Source: Polynucleobacter corsicus (lineage in GTDB: Bacteria; Pseudomonadota; Gammaproteobacteria; Burkholderiales; Burkholderiaceae). Taken from it: a stretch of DNA of 64,000 bases. The DNA lies in assembly GCF_018688255.1 (NCBI RefSeq), contig NZ_CP061314.1, positions 620,001-684,000 on the forward strand. Reading direction: 5' to 3'. Of this stretch, positions 38,078 to 46,584 are shown piece after piece. A model generated the notes under the pieces. It was not told the origin of the DNA, searched no databases, and saw nothing but the letters and a program-made list of their open reading frames with translations. The position numbers and the translations under genes were made by a program. Every line of letters starts with the position of its first letter. The first letter of the stretch is position 1.

Positions 38078-38467
38078 ATGTCCAATAAAGCACTTCAAGG
38101 TTATCAAAACATTTTTGCTCAAACATCGGTAGAGAGTGCGCGTCCTGAGAATTTAATCGCCCTCGTATTTGAAAAGCTGCTTGATCATCTTTTGTCTGCA
38201 GAAAAGCAAATGCAAGCAGGCGAGTTAGCAATTGAGTCATTAGATAAAGCTTTAGACATCTTCAAGATTGGTTTGATGCCGGCTTTAGATTTTGAAAAGG
38301 GCGGTGAGATTGCCGCTAATTTGGGTCGCTTATATGACTGGTCTATTCGGACTATTTTGAAAGCGCGTATAGCCAAAGACCCAGCCATGATTCGTGAGGT
38401 TTATAACGTATTGCTACCAGTTAATGAGGCTTGGCATACCCTTTTAACTGATCACGTTCCCGCATAA
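38078..38467 (+). CDS. fliS: Flagellin chaperone FliS
   Basis: 129-residue helical protein (LQGYQNIFAQTSVESARPENLIALVFEKLLDHL; AANLGRLYDWSIRTIL). FliS keeps flagellin unfolded in the cytoplasm by binding its C terminus before export. Immediately after fliD. Confidence 0.93.
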   Translation: MSNKALQGYQNIFAQTSVESARPENLIALVFEKLLDHLLSAEKQMQAGELAIESLDKALDIFKIGLMPALDFEKGGEIAANLGRLYDWSIRTILKARIAKDPAMIREVYNVLLPVNEAWHTLLTDHVPA

Positions 38468-38486
38468 GAGATGCGAAGGGGGATGA

Positions 38487-39452
38487 ATGGTCTTTCCCAT
38501 CTCAGGACCACAGCTTCCTGACATCGTTACCCCACCCGCAAATAAGTTACGGACCGACGCTGTATCTAAAGTTGGGCCAGTAGTTCTCAATGATCTTGTT
38601 AGTGTAGATCCCCGTACCGCAGTCAATGTGGCCATCCCAACATCGTTAGCAGATGGCGCAGCGCAAGCTCGTAATCCTCTGGCTCAACCAGGCGTTATGG
38701 TTACCCCTGGAATGGATGCTGGCACTGCTGCAACCTTGGAAGGTGCATTGTTAGCTAATGCAGGCGTTGATGGTAATGAGCATGGCTTGCCCCAAGATCT
38801 CGCACGCATTCTAAGTGATGTAGGCTCCGCTAACAAATCAACAGAGCTAGTAACGCAATGGCCTGCAGTCAACTTAACAACCAGCGCTGATGCCTCTGAA
38901 AATCTTCCGCCACAGCAGGCGCTCACCCAAAACTTTCAGAAAATCTTACAAGGTTTAGCTGGCTCACCCATGTTTGCAGCGAGCGACCTAAAGCAGTTGC
39001 TTGAACCTTACTTAAGTCAAAAAGTGACCGGTGGCCTAGCGGATCTGAAGCTGCGTGATAGCGCTGCGCAGTTGCTCGACAAACTCGGCGCTGATAACCC
39101 TGCCGTGAAAGACAGCGCACGTTTGCTTTTATATGGCAATCTCTTGTGGCAAGAACAAATCATGCCGGGTGTACAGGCGCGTATTAAACGTGAAGATGCT
39201 TGGGAAAAAGATCCTCAGAATGAGGGTCAAATTATGCGTGGCTCAAAGATCTCAATTGAAATGGATCTACCCAACACAGGAAGCTTTAAGGTAGTTGGTT
39301 TGCAGTTTGGTGATTGGCTTAATGTAAAACTCAGTCCAAACCCAGAGTTTCAGAATATATTTCAAGATCAATTACAGGATTTGAGTCAGCGCTTGGAGGA
39401 CCAGGTTGCTATTCCGGTGAACTATACATTTGCTGGTAAGGATGAAGGGTGA
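38487..39452 (+). CDS. FliK-like protein paired with an FlhB-C-like protein
   Basis: 321 residues, no signal peptide. The C-terminal 100 residues (GSKISIEMDLPNTGSFKVVG, then LNVKLSPNPEFQNIFQDQLQDL) resemble the beta-rich FliK C-terminal domain that senses FlhB. The N-terminal part is low-complexity. It overlaps the FlhB-C-like reading region and so is likely coupled to it; Bacillus has a comparable ylqG-ylqH pair. A true fliK lies at 48.4 kb, so this is a second FliK-like protein with unknown role. Confidence 0.55.
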   Translation: MVFPISGPQLPDIVTPPANKLRTDAVSKVGPVVLNDLVSVDPRTAVNVAIPTSLADGAAQARNPLAQPGVMVTPGMDAGTAATLEGALLANAGVDGNEHGLPQDLARILSDVGSANKSTELVTQWPAVNLTTSADASENLPPQQALTQNFQKILQGLAGSPMFAASDLKQLLEPYLSQKVTGGLADLKLRDSAAQLLDKLGADNPAVKDSARLLLYGNLLWQEQIMPGVQARIKREDAWEKDPQNEGQIMRGSKISIEMDLPNTGSFKVVGLQFGDWLNVKLSPNPEFQNIFQDQLQDLSQRLEDQVAIPVNYTFAGKDEG

Positions 39453-39462
39453 AGGATCACGC

Positions 39463-39759
39463 GTGAATCCCGATAAGCAAACTAAAGCAGTAGCACTCGC
39501 TTATGAAATGAATTCAATCGCGCCACGAGTAGTGGGGCAGGGAGAAGGCTATTTAGCTGAAGCCATTCTGGCTAAGGCAGCAGAGCTTGGTATACCAACA
39601 CGTGTTGAGCCACAGCTAGTGGAATTCCTAATGCAATTGCGCTTGAATGATTTAGTGCCGCCAGAGTTATACGCAGCGGTAGCTGAGGTGATTGCTTGGG
39701 CACATCAATTAGATGAAAATCTGCAGCCCGGCCAAAGACCTGGTGCTGGAAAAACCTAA
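39463..39759 (+). CDS. FlhB C-terminal-domain-like protein
   Basis: 98 residues corresponding only to the cytoplasmic FlhB-CC subdomain that follows the NPTH autocleavage site: KQTKAVALAYEM, GYLAEAILAKAAELGIPT, then LVPPELYAAVAEVIAWAHQL. It lacks the membrane part and NPTH. GTG 39463 with GAAGGA 6 nt upstream gives an N terminus like the Bacillus YlqH family; a longer frame to 39430 is possible. Salmonella-type FlhB lacking this piece can be complemented by such proteins in some bacteria, so an accessory export role is plausible. Confidence 0.75.
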   Translation: MNPDKQTKAVALAYEMNSIAPRVVGQGEGYLAEAILAKAAELGIPTRVEPQLVEFLMQLRLNDLVPPELYAAVAEVIAWAHQLDENLQPGQRPGAGKT

Positions 39760-39763
39760 GGTT

Positions 39764-40102
39764 TTAAACCTGGAGGTTGGTAACGTCTTTGTAGGCGTCA
39801 ATCAGGCGGTTGCGAACAGCCAACATACCTTGGAATGAAATATTTGCTTTTTGCAAAGAAACCATAACTTCTTCTAGGCTCATCGAAGAGTCGCCAGTAG
39901 AAAAAGCCTGAACTTTAGCTTGAGCGGTATTTTGCGCATTGCTGACTTCAGCAACTGCATTTTTCAGAATGGTTTTGAAATCAACGCCATCAGGGCTTGA
40001 GTTTGTTGAAGGTGCGTTAACGCCTGAACCCTGGCCCAATGCTGCAGCTTGTTCAAGGGCTTGCAACTGGGCAAGCATTGCGTTTACTTTTTCAATACTC
40101 AT
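39764..40102 (-). CDS. fliE: Flagellar hook-basal body protein FliE
   Basis: 112 residues: DFKTILKNAVAEVSNAQNTAQAKVQAFSTG and EEVMVSLQKANISFQGMLAVRNRLIDAYKDV are conserved FliE segments. It joins the MS-ring to the rod. Here fliE is the last gene of the flrB-flrC-fliE operon, divergent from fliF rather than in front of it. Confidence 0.95.
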   Translation of the reverse strand: MSIEKVNAMLAQLQALEQAAALGQGSGVNAPSTNSSPDGVDFKTILKNAVAEVSNAQNTAQAKVQAFSTGDSSMSLEEVMVSLQKANISFQGMLAVRNRLIDAYKDVTNLQV

Positions 40103-40122
40103 GATTAGATTCTAGGTTACTT

Positions 40123-41529
40123 TCATTCAAATTCAAAACCGGCATCTTTATAAGCCTTCAGCTTATAGCGAAGGGCTCTTTCAGATATTCCTAATACACT
40201 TACGGCCTTTTTGCGGTTTCCGTTTACCTGAACTAAGACCTTCAAGATATGGTCTCTTTCCAAACTGCTGATATCGGAACCCCCTTCAGGGCCAGTTTGT
40301 GGTGCATTCACTACACTTGCACTACTAACACTTTTATTTAAAGCAATTTTTGTGCCAGAAATATCATCAAGCTCCAGATCTGCTGGCTCAATGACCGAAT
40401 GATCAGATAGTAGTAGGGCTCTTTGGATGGCATTTTCTAGTTCTCGGACATTCCCCGGCCAGGCGTAGCTCTGCAGAAGGGCTTTGGAATTCTTACTGAG
40501 ACTGGAGTCAGTTCGGCCCATGGTTTTGCCATAGCGGCGCAAAAAGGACTCAGCCAAAGGCAAGACATCGCCGCCACGCTCCCTAAGGCCAGGGATGCGG
40601 ATTGGAAATACCGCAATACGGAAATACAGGTCTTCGCGGAACTTGCCTTCAGCTACTCTGGCCTGCAAGTCCTTATTGGTAGCGGTAATGATGCGGACAT
40701 CACATGAGATGGACTCCCGGCCTCCTAGGCGCTCAATCACCTTATCTTGGAGGACGCGAAGCAGTTTTGCTTGTAACTCTAGGGGCATTTCTCCGATTTC
40801 GTCTAGAAAAAGGGTGCCTCCATTCGCTTGCTCAAACTTACCAGGTGAGGTCTTGGTTGCCCCAGTAAACGCCCCTTTTTCATGGCCAAAGAGAGTCGAT
40901 TCAAGCAGGGTTTCTGGGATGGCAGCGCAGTTAATTGCGACATAGGGCTTGTTGGCTCGGTTCGATAATTCATGGATTCTTTTAGCAAAAATATCTTTAC
41001 CAACGCCGGATTCTCCAGTCAAAAGAGCGGTCGCATCAGTCTTTCCGACCCGTTCGCAGCGTGCCATAACGGCAAGAGTTGCCGGGTCTACGGCAATAAT
41101 TTCCTGAACATTGCCGTTTTTGGTCGTAATTGGATTGGAGCTCTCTTTTTGATAGCGCTCAATGACCTCAACGAGCTGATCGGGTACAAAAGGCTTTATC
41201 AAAAAGTCCCGGGCGCCGGATTTGAGGGCCTCAACCGCCAGTTTGGCGTCCGCAAAGGCGGTCATCACCACAACAGGTAGATCGGGCTGGATTTTACGGG
41301 CTTCTCTTAAGAGCTCAATACCATTCATACCTGGCAAACGAAAGTCCGTAATGAGGATATTAGGGTAGTTTGGCTGAATCAGGCCCAGGGCCAGCTCTGC
41401 TCTATCTACGATCTTGTGTTCAATACCCTTGAGAGAGAGGGTAATGGCGATAGCCTCCCGTAAATCGTCATCATCCTCAACCAGTAAGACTGGTGGGAGG
41501 TTTGATGGGTTGGTTTGGGAAATCGACAT
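40123..41529 (-). CDS. Sigma-54-dependent response regulator, FlrC/FleR-like
   Basis: 468 residues: receiver domain (LVEDDDDLREAI, phosphoacceptor Asp in ILITDFRLPGMNG), AAA+ domain with Walker A (LTGESGVGKD), GAFTGA loop for sigma-54 contact (LFGHEKGAFTGATK) and Walker B (GGTLFLDEIGEMP), and a Fis-type helix-turn-helix (NRKKAVSVLGISERALRYKL). Phosphorylated by the kinase encoded 5 bp upstream, it should activate RpoN promoters such as that of flgB. Position inside the flagellar locus makes FlrC/FleR the best comparison. Confidence 0.88.
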   Translation of the reverse strand: MSISQTNPSNLPPVLLVEDDDDLREAIAITLSLKGIEHKIVDRAELALGLIQPNYPNILITDFRLPGMNGIELLREARKIQPDLPVVVMTAFADAKLAVEALKSGARDFLIKPFVPDQLVEVIERYQKESSNPITTKNGNVQEIIAVDPATLAVMARCERVGKTDATALLTGESGVGKDIFAKRIHELSNRANKPYVAINCAAIPETLLESTLFGHEKGAFTGATKTSPGKFEQANGGTLFLDEIGEMPLELQAKLLRVLQDKVIERLGGRESISCDVRIITATNKDLQARVAEGKFREDLYFRIAVFPIRIPGLRERGGDVLPLAESFLRRYGKTMGRTDSSLSKNSKALLQSYAWPGNVRELENAIQRALLLSDHSVIEPADLELDDISGTKIALNKSVSSASVVNAPQTGPEGGSDISSLERDHILKVLVQVNGNRKKAVSVLGISERALRYKLKAYKDAGFEFE

Positions 41530-41534
41530 TATTT

Positions 41535-42734
41535 CTAGAGCTCGGTTAAAGATGGAAGGCTGATAGTAAAGCGTGCGCCACCATTGGGGCGGTTGCTGAC
41601 CAAGATTTGGCCGCGATGGCTCTCAATATTACTTCTGGCAATCGACAGGCCAAGACCGTTTCCGGTAACCCGACCACTAGAGAATGGTTCAAAGATAGTG
41701 TCCATCATGTTTTCGGCAATACCTGGACCATAGTCCTCAATAATGATTTCAGTCTGATTGGGCTGGTCATGACAGCTGATTTCTACCAATTGGCCGGGTT
41801 CGCTCACCTGGATCGCATTCTCCAAAATGGCTACAAAGGCGCTAATAATCGAGTGTTTTTCAACATTAACAAGGGTATGTGGGCACTCTAAGCTTAGTTT
41901 GAGCTCGATATTGCGTTCCTGGCTTAATCCTTGGGCAGCCTGACAGGCCTCCTCTAATAGCTCGTGGACCGCTACTGGGGTAGTTTGCTGAGGCCTTTGC
42001 TTGAGAAATAAGAGCATATTTGAAGCTAATTTCTCTAGGCTAATTAATTGCTTACGTAATCTATCAGCAAATAACTGCTTTTGATCATCAGTAATATTTT
42101 GGTCCGCCAAGTGGGAAGCGTAGAGTAGGGCCGTAGAGAGCGGGGTTCTGAGTTGGTGGGCAATACCGGCACTCATCTTACCCATTGCTGTGAGGCGGCT
42201 CATGCGCTCCTCTTCGGCGCGATTAGCGATTGCGCTGGAAATGTCCTGAATCTGAATAACGCTTCGTGCACCAGTCTTGACTTCCAAAATTTGAAGGATT
42301 TGCTGTTTATCAGCCAGTTGTCTTGAATGCTCCCCGGCAGCGCCAGTAATTCCTGCCTTTACTTCATAAATTTGCGTAGTCTGCTGCTTATCATCCTGTC
42401 GCCTTAAATGGTCTCCGGGACTATTAGACGACTTCCAAGTCCCAGGGATTTTCCAGGGCATACCCTTGGTCAACTCCGGAATGAAGTGCGCAGCAGCTGG
42501 ATTAAAGTCAATCAATTGATCATGTTCCGCCAAAATCACGCCTGCTGGTAGCGAATTGAGAAGACTAGAGAGTCTAGAGTTGGCAGCAATTAATTGGCTG
42601 CTTAATTCATTGAGCTGCCCTTGAAGCACGGCCTGTTGAGCTTCTAAGGCTTTAGATGCTTCAATAAAAAGATCAAATGCCTCTTCTAAACCTTGCGATT
42701 TTTGAGTTGCGGTATCGGTTTGAGGATCAGGCAT
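41535..42734 (-). CDS. Sensor histidine kinase, FlrB/FleS-like
   Basis: 399 residues without membrane segments. N-terminal coiled coil, a PAS-like domain (LLNSLPAGVILAEHDQLIDFNPAA), HisKA with phosphorylated His193 (AGIAHQLRTPLSTALL), and HATPase motifs N (AILENAIQ), G1 (EDYGPGIAE) and G2 (GRVTGNGLGLSIARS). An internal tandem duplication (residues about 107-130 and 134-157) sits at the end of the PAS region. A cytoplasmic kinase of this type is thought to sense assembly of the MS-ring/export gate in other flagellated bacteria. First gene of the operon. Confidence 0.88.
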   Translation of the reverse strand: MPDPQTDTATQKSQGLEEAFDLFIEASKALEAQQAVLQGQLNELSSQLIAANSRLSSLLNSLPAGVILAEHDQLIDFNPAAAHFIPELTKGMPWKIPGTWKSSNSPGDHLRRQDDKQQTTQIYEVKAGITGAAGEHSRQLADKQQILQILEVKTGARSVIQIQDISSAIANRAEEERMSRLTAMGKMSAGIAHQLRTPLSTALLYASHLADQNITDDQKQLFADRLRKQLISLEKLASNMLLFLKQRPQQTTPVAVHELLEEACQAAQGLSQERNIELKLSLECPHTLVNVEKHSIISAFVAILENAIQVSEPGQLVEISCHDQPNQTEIIIEDYGPGIAENMMDTIFEPFSSGRVTGNGLGLSIARSNIESHRGQILVSNRPNGGARFTISLPSLTEL

Positions 42735-42834
42735 AAATAATTGATTTAGCGAGGCTTTTCGTCAATGCAGCACGAAAAAATTTATCTTTCAATTATGACA
42801 TTCATATATACTTTTTGGTATTAATGCTGTTTTT

Positions 42835-44784
42835 ATGACTATTACGCTTTTTATAGCGGTATTTTTCGTATCTATTTTTTATAAAGTTTTTATTTTGAGC
42901 GATAGACAAGAGCCTAAATTATTAGACCCAGATAGCGGAGCTGCCTCTGTCAACTTGGGCTCAAGCGCAACTAGTACGGTTAATGCAAGTGCCTCTGCAG
43001 GTACAAACTCATTTAGCAATGCAATGAATCTTATTAAAGCCCGTTTTGACAATTTAAACATGCGTCAAAAAATGGGTCTAGCAGGTGCTGCTCTATTCTT
43101 AGTAGTTGCGGTTGCCGGCGTTTCCATGAGCGGAAATAAAAGCGGTCAATATAAAGTCTTATTTTCAAATCTGACTGATACGGATGGGGCGGCAATTGTT
43201 GCTTCGCTCCAGCAGATGGATGTCCCTTATAAATTTACTGAAGGTGGTGGCGCATTAATGGTGCCTGAGTCTTCTGTATATGACGCACGCTTAAAACTTG
43301 CTGGCCAAGGATTGCCAAAATCTGGAACCGTAGGATTCGAAGTTCTGGAAAATCAAAAGTTAGGCACTAGCCAGTTTGTTGAACAAGTGAACTATCAGCG
43401 TGCATTGGAAGGTGAGCTTTCCAAGAGCATTACTTCTATCGGTTCTATCAAGATCGCTCGTGTCCACCTGGCCGTGCCTAAGCAAACCGCTTTTGTGCGC
43501 GACCAAGAGAAGCCTACCGCATCCGTTGTCTTAAAAATGTACCCAGGACGATTTTTAGATCCACAACAGGTAGTTGCGATCACTTATTTGGTAAGTTCAT
43601 CTGTGCCGAAACTATCCCCAGCACAGGTATCGATTGTTGATCAAGACGGTAACTTGTTGTCTCATCAACCGCAACGTGCTGATAGCCTTGATTCTTCTCA
43701 GATTAAGTATGTTGCTGAGCTAGAACATGCCTTATCTAAGCGTATTGCTATTTTGCTTGAGCCGGTGATTGGCAAAGACAATGTGCGAGCACAAGTCACG
43801 CTGGATTTGAACTTTGATGAGCGTACGTTGACCCAAGAAACGTATGGTAAAAACTCTGCGCCCAATCAAGCAAGTGTTCGTAGCCAGCAAAATTCAGAAT
43901 CTACTGGTCAGCAATCAACGACTGGTGCAGTGCCTGGTGCGCTCACCAATCAAGCGCCGCCTCAGCCAGTTGCACCGCTAAGCGGACCACTTGCAGCTGA
44001 TAACGAAGCGCAACAATTAATCTCTCCATCTAGCACGATGGGCGCTAATTCCTCTGGTAAACGCGACAGCACTATTAACTACGAAGTCGATCGAGCGATT
44101 GAGGTATTGAAAGCCAATAAAGGCCAGCTAAAACGCGTTGCCGCTGCAGTAGTTGTCAACTTTAAGCCGGCAATCATGGATAGGGATGGCGCAGTAGTTG
44201 AATCTGCTGCACCCTATTCCCCCGAAGAAATGCAGCAAATCAACAATATCGTACGTGATGCAGTTGGTTTCGTGGAGAAGCGTGGCGACACAGTAAGCGT
44301 AGCAAATATTGCATTTGCACCTGAAGTGACTGAAAAGATTCCCTTCTATAAAGATGCATCTTTGACAGATTTAATTAAAGAGTTTTTAAAGTTTGGTATT
44401 TTGTTATTGGCATTAATCCTGGCATACCTCACTGTCATGCGCACATTGATTGCGCCTAAGAAAGCGAAGGAACTTGAGCAGGAGGCACAAGCTACGGAGG
44501 ATGTGATGGAGCAGATGCAACAAGCCCGCATTCGCGAGAGAAATTTTCGTGAGCAAGCTGAAGTTAGACAAAAGGCTGAGGAGGCAAGAGAAAATGCTCG
44601 TGCTGCCGAAGAAGCTTTGCGCGCTGAGTATGACAACTTAGTGAGCTATACCGAAGACTTTGTAAAAGCCAATCCACAAGTATTGGCAAGCTTGCTCAAG
44701 AATTGGCAAGAAACAAAAGCAAAGATTGATGCGGCTCGCAACAATCTATCTGGCGACTCTAAAGCTGCCGGAGGAAATATCTAA
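42835..44784 (+). CDS. fliF: Flagellar MS-ring protein FliF
   Basis: Up to 649 residues. The first TM of the family is KMGLAGAALFLVVAVAGVSM, then the YscJ-like ring domain (YKVLFSNLTDTDGAAIVASL, RVHLAVPKQTAFVRDQEKPTASV), and TM2 (LLLALILAYLTVMRTLI) before the cytoplasmic tail that binds FliG. The first 20 residues from ATG 42835 are unusually hydrophobic, the DNA there is AT-rich and no ribosome-binding site is visible, so translation may begin further in (TTG 42895 or later). First gene of fliF-fliR. Confidence 0.93.
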   Translation: MTITLFIAVFFVSIFYKVFILSDRQEPKLLDPDSGAASVNLGSSATSTVNASASAGTNSFSNAMNLIKARFDNLNMRQKMGLAGAALFLVVAVAGVSMSGNKSGQYKVLFSNLTDTDGAAIVASLQQMDVPYKFTEGGGALMVPESSVYDARLKLAGQGLPKSGTVGFEVLENQKLGTSQFVEQVNYQRALEGELSKSITSIGSIKIARVHLAVPKQTAFVRDQEKPTASVVLKMYPGRFLDPQQVVAITYLVSSSVPKLSPAQVSIVDQDGNLLSHQPQRADSLDSSQIKYVAELEHALSKRIAILLEPVIGKDNVRAQVTLDLNFDERTLTQETYGKNSAPNQASVRSQQNSESTGQQSTTGAVPGALTNQAPPQPVAPLSGPLAADNEAQQLISPSSTMGANSSGKRDSTINYEVDRAIEVLKANKGQLKRVAAAVVVNFKPAIMDRDGAVVESAAPYSPEEMQQINNIVRDAVGFVEKRGDTVSVANIAFAPEVTEKIPFYKDASLTDLIKEFLKFGILLLALILAYLTVMRTLIAPKKAKELEQEAQATEDVMEQMQQARIRERNFREQAEVRQKAEEARENARAAEEALRAEYDNLVSYTEDFVKANPQVLASLLKNWQETKAKIDAARNNLSGDSKAAGGNI

Positions 44785-45872
44785 TGAGCACACCTGCTAA
44801 TCAATATCGCTTGCACCAGGGGATGGATTTAACCCCATCCTTAAGTGATGCCATGAAGCGAGGCCTTGAGCAATCTAGTGCCCAAGCTCATTCTGTAAGC
44901 GATGTGGACGAGTTTGATAACTTACATAAAGTAGCAATGATTTTGTTACTAGTTGGCCCCGAGTTTTCTGCTGAAGTATTACGCAAATTAAGCCCTGAGG
45001 ATGTACAAGCGCTCTCGGTGCGCATGGCTGGCATGAGCTTTATTGATAAGCTAACTGCTGCAAAGGTGTTATCTGAATTTAAAGAAATTACTAACTGGCA
45101 CGCCCCAGTTGGCGGTGATGTTGGTTCCATTATGGGCGTATTGGGTGACAAAGAAAATCTCGATAACGTTGTGACATTAGCGGGCATAGAGGCAGTCGCT
45201 TCTGCAACGCCTGAAGCACTCTATGAAGTGGTGCGTAATGAGCACCCTCAAATTGTAGCGAGCTTGATGACTTTCTTGCGCCCAGAGCAAACCTCTGCTT
45301 TTGTGGCGATGTTCCCTGAAGATCGTCGAAATGAATTGATGTTACGTGTCGCACTTTTAGATAAAGTGGATGCTGAGGCGATTCAAGTTCTGAACGAAGT
45401 CATGATGCAATTGCTGGGTCCAGATGCCAAGAAATCAGATGTTGGAAGTGGTGGAATTACACCTACTGCCGATATTCTGAATTACATGGCTGATGATATG
45501 AATAAGAGTGCTATTGATCGCATTCGTGATTACGATAACGACTTAGCCGAAGCTATTGTCGAAAGAATGTTTACCTTTGAAGATTTCTTAGATGTTGCTG
45601 ACAAATCTCTTGAAACAGTCTTGCTCGAAGTGCCACAAGATATCTTGATCATTGCTTTGAAGGGTGCAAGTCCAAAATTGCGTGAGAAGATTTTCAGTAA
45701 TATGACTAAACGCTCTGCAGAGCGAACCCGTGATGAGTTGGACACCTTGCCGCCTGTAAAGGTATCTGATGTTGAAGATCGTCAACGTGAAATCGTTCGT
45801 ATTGCGCGTGCGATGGCCGATAGGAAGCTGATTGTTCTTCAGTCTGGTAAGCATCTAGACGAATTTATTTAA
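44784..45872 (+). CDS. fliG: Flagellar motor switch protein FliG
   Basis: 362 residues, start overlapping the fliF stop. N domain (KVAMILLLVGPEFSAEVLRKLSPEDVQAL), middle domain (HPQIVASLMTFLRPEQTSAF) and C domain (MFTFEDFLDVADKSLETVL, then MTKRSAERTRDELDTLPPVK) with the charged helix that faces the stator. The EFID-like C terminus ends DEFI. The N-terminal extension of about 45 residues is longer than in enterics. Confidence 0.95.
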   Translation: MSTPANQYRLHQGMDLTPSLSDAMKRGLEQSSAQAHSVSDVDEFDNLHKVAMILLLVGPEFSAEVLRKLSPEDVQALSVRMAGMSFIDKLTAAKVLSEFKEITNWHAPVGGDVGSIMGVLGDKENLDNVVTLAGIEAVASATPEALYEVVRNEHPQIVASLMTFLRPEQTSAFVAMFPEDRRNELMLRVALLDKVDAEAIQVLNEVMMQLLGPDAKKSDVGSGGITPTADILNYMADDMNKSAIDRIRDYDNDLAEAIVERMFTFEDFLDVADKSLETVLLEVPQDILIIALKGASPKLREKIFSNMTKRSAERTRDELDTLPPVKVSDVEDRQREIVRIARAMADRKLIVLQSGKHLDEFI

Positions 45873-45881
45873 GCGCTTCCC

Positions 45882-46574
45882 ATGGTTATTAAGTGGATGC
45901 CACCATCGTTTGATCCAAAGCTCCCAGAGCCGGTTATCGTTCCACATCACGATTTAGCTGAGCCAATACTACAGCTGCCTAACGTTGAGGAAATAGAAGC
46001 GATTCGTAAGGCCGCCTTCCAAGAGGGTTACACCCAGGGTTTTCAGACAGGTAATCAACAGGGTGAAGTAGAGGGTCTGCAAACAGGCACAGTTGCTGGT
46101 GCGCAAGCTGGCTATAAACAAGCTTATGACGATGCCAAAGCCGATATTGATTCTTTAACAAAGTCATTGCAGGATATCTTGGCTGCTTTGCAAGGTTTGC
46201 CTGAGGCAATTACTCAGCCGCTCAATGAATTGGCTTATGAGATTGCACTGCGTATTTCTGGTAAAGATGAAATTGAGCGCGGGCCATTTGTTGCCGCCAT
46301 TCAAGAGGCCTTGATGCGCTTGCCTAGACCCGGTGAAACTTTGCATCTTCGCATCTCTGAAGCGGATTCGATTATCTGGAAGCGCATCATAGATGATCCA
46401 GGCTTACCTTTTTCTTGCAGTCTTTTACTAGATGCTGATGTGCCATCTGGTCATGCATTTGCAGAGCTTGATCATGCTCGTATCGATGTTGGTTTTGAGG
46501 CTAGAAAAGTGATTGCGCGCTCCTTACTGGGATTGCCAAATTACCAGCAATTGTCTGGCGAAGAAAACTTCTAA
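45882..46574 (+). CDS. fliH: Flagellar assembly protein FliH
   Basis: 230 residues. The Gly-rich helical repeat (AAFQEGYTQGFQTGNQQGEVEG, GxxxG pattern) and the C-terminal domain (AELDHARIDVGFEARKVIARSLLG) are typical. FliH binds and regulates the ATPase FliI and ferries it to the export gate. Ends 10 bp before fliI. Confidence 0.92.
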   Translation: MVIKWMPPSFDPKLPEPVIVPHHDLAEPILQLPNVEEIEAIRKAAFQEGYTQGFQTGNQQGEVEGLQTGTVAGAQAGYKQAYDDAKADIDSLTKSLQDILAALQGLPEAITQPLNELAYEIALRISGKDEIERGPFVAAIQEALMRLPRPGETLHLRISEADSIIWKRIIDDPGLPFSCSLLLDADVPSGHAFAELDHARIDVGFEARKVIARSLLGLPNYQQLSGEENF

Positions 46575-46584
46575 GCCTTCTCCT

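Noticed and set aside
42835..42897. Extra N-terminal transmembrane helix of FliF
   Set aside because: The hydrophobic stretch comes from AT-rich leader DNA without ribosome-binding site; more likely upstream of the true start than a real third helix.
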